Part shown: piece after piece, positions 4,407-5,742 of the stretch
How the letters are laid out: each line of letters begins with the position of its first letter
Position numbering within the stretch: position 1 is the first letter of the stretch
Assembly: GCA_007116505.1 (NCBI GenBank)
Contig: SKII01000077.1
Coordinates: forward strand, 1 to 5,742
DNA length: 5,742 bases
Reading direction: 5' to 3'
Source of the DNA: Nitriliruptoraceae bacterium
Lineage (GTDB): Bacteria > Actinomycetota > Nitriliruptoria > Nitriliruptorales > Nitriliruptoraceae
Program-made: the position numbers and the translations under genes
The notes under the pieces: generated by a model
What the model was told of the DNA's origin: nothing
What the model saw: only the letters and a program-made list of their open reading frames with translations
Database searches by the model: none

Positions 4407-5742
4407 CAGTCGAGGATCTCCGGTCCGGGGGTGAACTCGGGCGCGTCCGGCGGGCGGACGTCGAACAGGTGCTCGAGGATGCGCCGAGCGATCGGGGCGG
4501 CGGTCTGGGAGCCTCCCCCGCCCTCCTCGACGCTGACGAGGATCACGTAGCGCGGGTCGTCGGCCGGCGCGTAGGCGGCGAACCACGCGTAGGGCACGCG
4601 GGGCTTGCGCTCCGCCGTCCCCGTCTTCCCAGCGACCGGGATGTCCCGCAGGGGGAAGCCGGAGAACGCTCCGAACGCGGTGCCGCCGGGCTCCATCACC
4701 GTGCGCTCGAGGCCACGGCGCATGCTCGCGAGCTCCGCCGGGGTCATCTCGAGGTCGGTGATCACCACGGGCTCGATGGTGCTCACGAGGTCGCCGTCCG
4801 CGTCGCGCAGCTCGCGGCCGACCGTCGGACGGAGGAGCACCCCGTCGTTCGCGATCGCCTGGTAGGCGGCGAGCATCTGCAGGGGCGTCGTGAGCACGTC
4901 CCCCTGCCCGATCGACATGTTGATCGCGTCGCCACCGCGCCAGATGCCGCCGAAGCGGCAGAGGTCGAGGAGCAGCTGCTGCCCGAACGAGCCGGGCTCC
5001 GCACGCTGCGCGCGCTCGCAGTAGCCGTCGCGGTACTGCAGCCAGAACTCGCGGCGCCACTCGCGTCCAGGGACGACGCCCGGCCGCTCCCCCGGCAGGT
5101 CGATCCCGAGCCGCGCACCGAGCCCGAAGTCGCGCGAGATGCGCTGCATGACCTCGTCCGGGGTGTCCTGGCGCTGCTCGCGCTGCCACTGCCGGTAGGC
5201 CAGGTCGTAGAAGTACGTGTCGCAGGACCGCTTGAGCGCGGTCGCGAGTTCCATCGGGCCCTCGTTGTTGGGGTTCCAGTTGCGGAACGTCACCCCGCCG
5301 ACCGTGTAGATGCCGGGACAGGGGACGCGCGTCGAGGGTGTGACGAGGCCGGCGCGGACCGCCGCGAGGCCCGACACGATCTTGTACACCGAGCCGGGCG
5401 GGTACTGCCCGGCGATCGCACGGTTGTTGAGCGGCTGCCCCTGCTCCGGGTCGTTCACGAAGGCCCAGTAGTCGGCGCTCACCCCTCCGACGAACTCGGT
5501 CGGGTCGTAGCTCGGGTAGGAGGCCATCGCGATGATGCCGCCGGAGCGCGGGTCCATCACGATCGCGGACCCGGCGGTCGACGGCAGCAGGCGGCCGTCG
5601 CTGCGCAGGATCGACCGCGAGGCGATGATGCCCTGCTCGAGGGCCTGCTCCGTCACCCGCTGCACGTCGAGGTCGAGCCACGTGACGAGGTCCAGGCCGG
5701 GCTGCGGGTCGCGCCGGCTCTGCACGTCGATGACGCTCCCCC
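4406..5742 (-). CDS. mrdA: Penicillin-binding protein 2 (class B, elongation transpeptidase), N-terminus cut off by window edge
   Basis: Peptidoglycan D,D-transpeptidase that crosslinks glycan strands during cell elongation. It is normally anchored by one N-terminal membrane helix and acts outside the membrane with RodA. The window shows 444 residues, from the end of the dimerisation region through the whole transpeptidase domain; the start codon, membrane anchor and most of the pedestal lie beyond 5742. All three catalytic motifs are present: SxxK as PPGSVYK (Ser codon 5390-5392, Lys codon 5381-5383), SxD as RSCDTYFYD (Ser codon 5225-5227), and KTG as GKTGTAE (Lys codon 4625-4627). The SCD form is usual for PBP2, where other class B enzymes have SxN. 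Other family signatures are DLDVQ near the right edge, the segment ending VMDPRSGGIIAM, and IGQGDVLTTPLQM. Between the SCD and IGQGD motifs is a segment with two cysteines (about 4958-5075), of a kind I associate with actinobacterial PBP2. The stop TGA (4406-4408) overlaps the rodA start by one base. No defect is seen in the visible part. The family call is very secure; PBP2 rather than an FtsI-type enzyme is supported by the SCD motif and the rodA neighbour. Confidence 0.96.
   Translation of the reverse strand, partial: GSVIDVQSRRDPQPGLDLVTWLDLDVQRVTEQALEQGIIASRSILRSDGRLLPSTAGSAIVMDPRSGGIIAMASYPSYDPTEFVGGVSADYWAFVNDPEQGQPLNNRAIAGQYPPGSVYKIVSGLAAVRAGLVTPSTRVPCPGIYTVGGVTFRNWNPNNEGPMELATALKRSCDTYFYDLAYRQWQREQRQDTPDEVMQRISRDFGLGARLGIDLPGERPGVVPGREWRREFWLQYRDGYCERAQRAEPGSFGQQLLLDLCRFGGIWRGGDAINMSIGQGDVLTTPLQMLAAYQAIANDGVLLRPTVGRELRDADGDLVSTIEPVVITDLEMTPAELASMRRGLERTVMEPGGTAFGAFSGFPLRDIPVAGKTGTAERKPRVPYAWFAAYAPADDPRYVILVSVEEGGGGSQTAAPIARRILEHLFDVRPPDAPEFTPGPEILD

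Noticed and set aside
2910..4550. Long open frame of about 546 codons on the + strand opposite rodA and the gap
   Set aside because: Antisense shadow. It crosses three unrelated features (radical SAM start, intergenic gap, all of rodA) and is rich in His, Glu, Arg and Gln without any family motif.
4409..5681. RodA as the C-terminal half of a 809-residue fusion protein
   Set aside because: The upstream part of that open frame is an off-frame reading of mrdA. RodA's own ATG at 4406 and the TGATG junction account for it fully.

Overview
All five genes lie on the minus strand, so transcription reads from the right edge (5742) to the left edge (1). The DNA is strongly GC-rich, with G or C at most third codon positions. 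Gene content and order (PBP2, RodA, a B12-binding-type radical SAM protein, a DUF2344 'radical SAM-linked' protein, then a gene with a Lys/Ala-rich N-terminus) suggest a chromosomal segment of a high-GC actinobacterium, possibly a deep-branching, non-streptomycete one. That placement is inferred from gene order and protein character; no marker gene fixes the taxon.

Right part (5742..3252): the 3' three quarters of mrdA (PBP2 transpeptidase), then a complete rodA (SEDS glycosyltransferase). The two share one base in a TGATG stop/start junction. Their products form the core peptidoglycan synthase of the cell-elongation machinery: RodA polymerises lipid II and PBP2 crosslinks the strands. The start of mrdA, and probably mreBCD, lie beyond the right edge.

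Middle (3251..3110): the only sizeable gap, 142 bases. It holds an extended -10-like element, a short GC hairpin, and a second perfect hairpin whose 3' arm contains the Shine-Dalgarno sequence of the next gene. This looks like a fresh promoter with a structured leader between the cell-wall genes and the radical SAM genes.

Left part (3109..297): a TIGR03960-type radical SAM protein and a TIGR03936/DUF2344 protein, joined by an ATGA overlap. They are a conserved pair whose reaction I do not know to have been established. Fifteen bases after the DUF2344 stop, a last gene starts at 281 and runs off the left edge. Only its first 93 residues are visible: a short acidic leader, then a low-complexity Lys/Ala/Pro tract built on 15-bp DNA repeats. 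From gene order in other actinobacteria it is most likely the N-terminal extension of an RNase E/G, but no catalytic domain is in view.

No tRNA, rRNA, CRISPR array, insertion sequence or prophage gene was seen. The unusual points are the leader between rodA and the radical SAM gene, the uncharacterised radical SAM/DUF2344 pair, and the duplicated repeat tract at the left edge.
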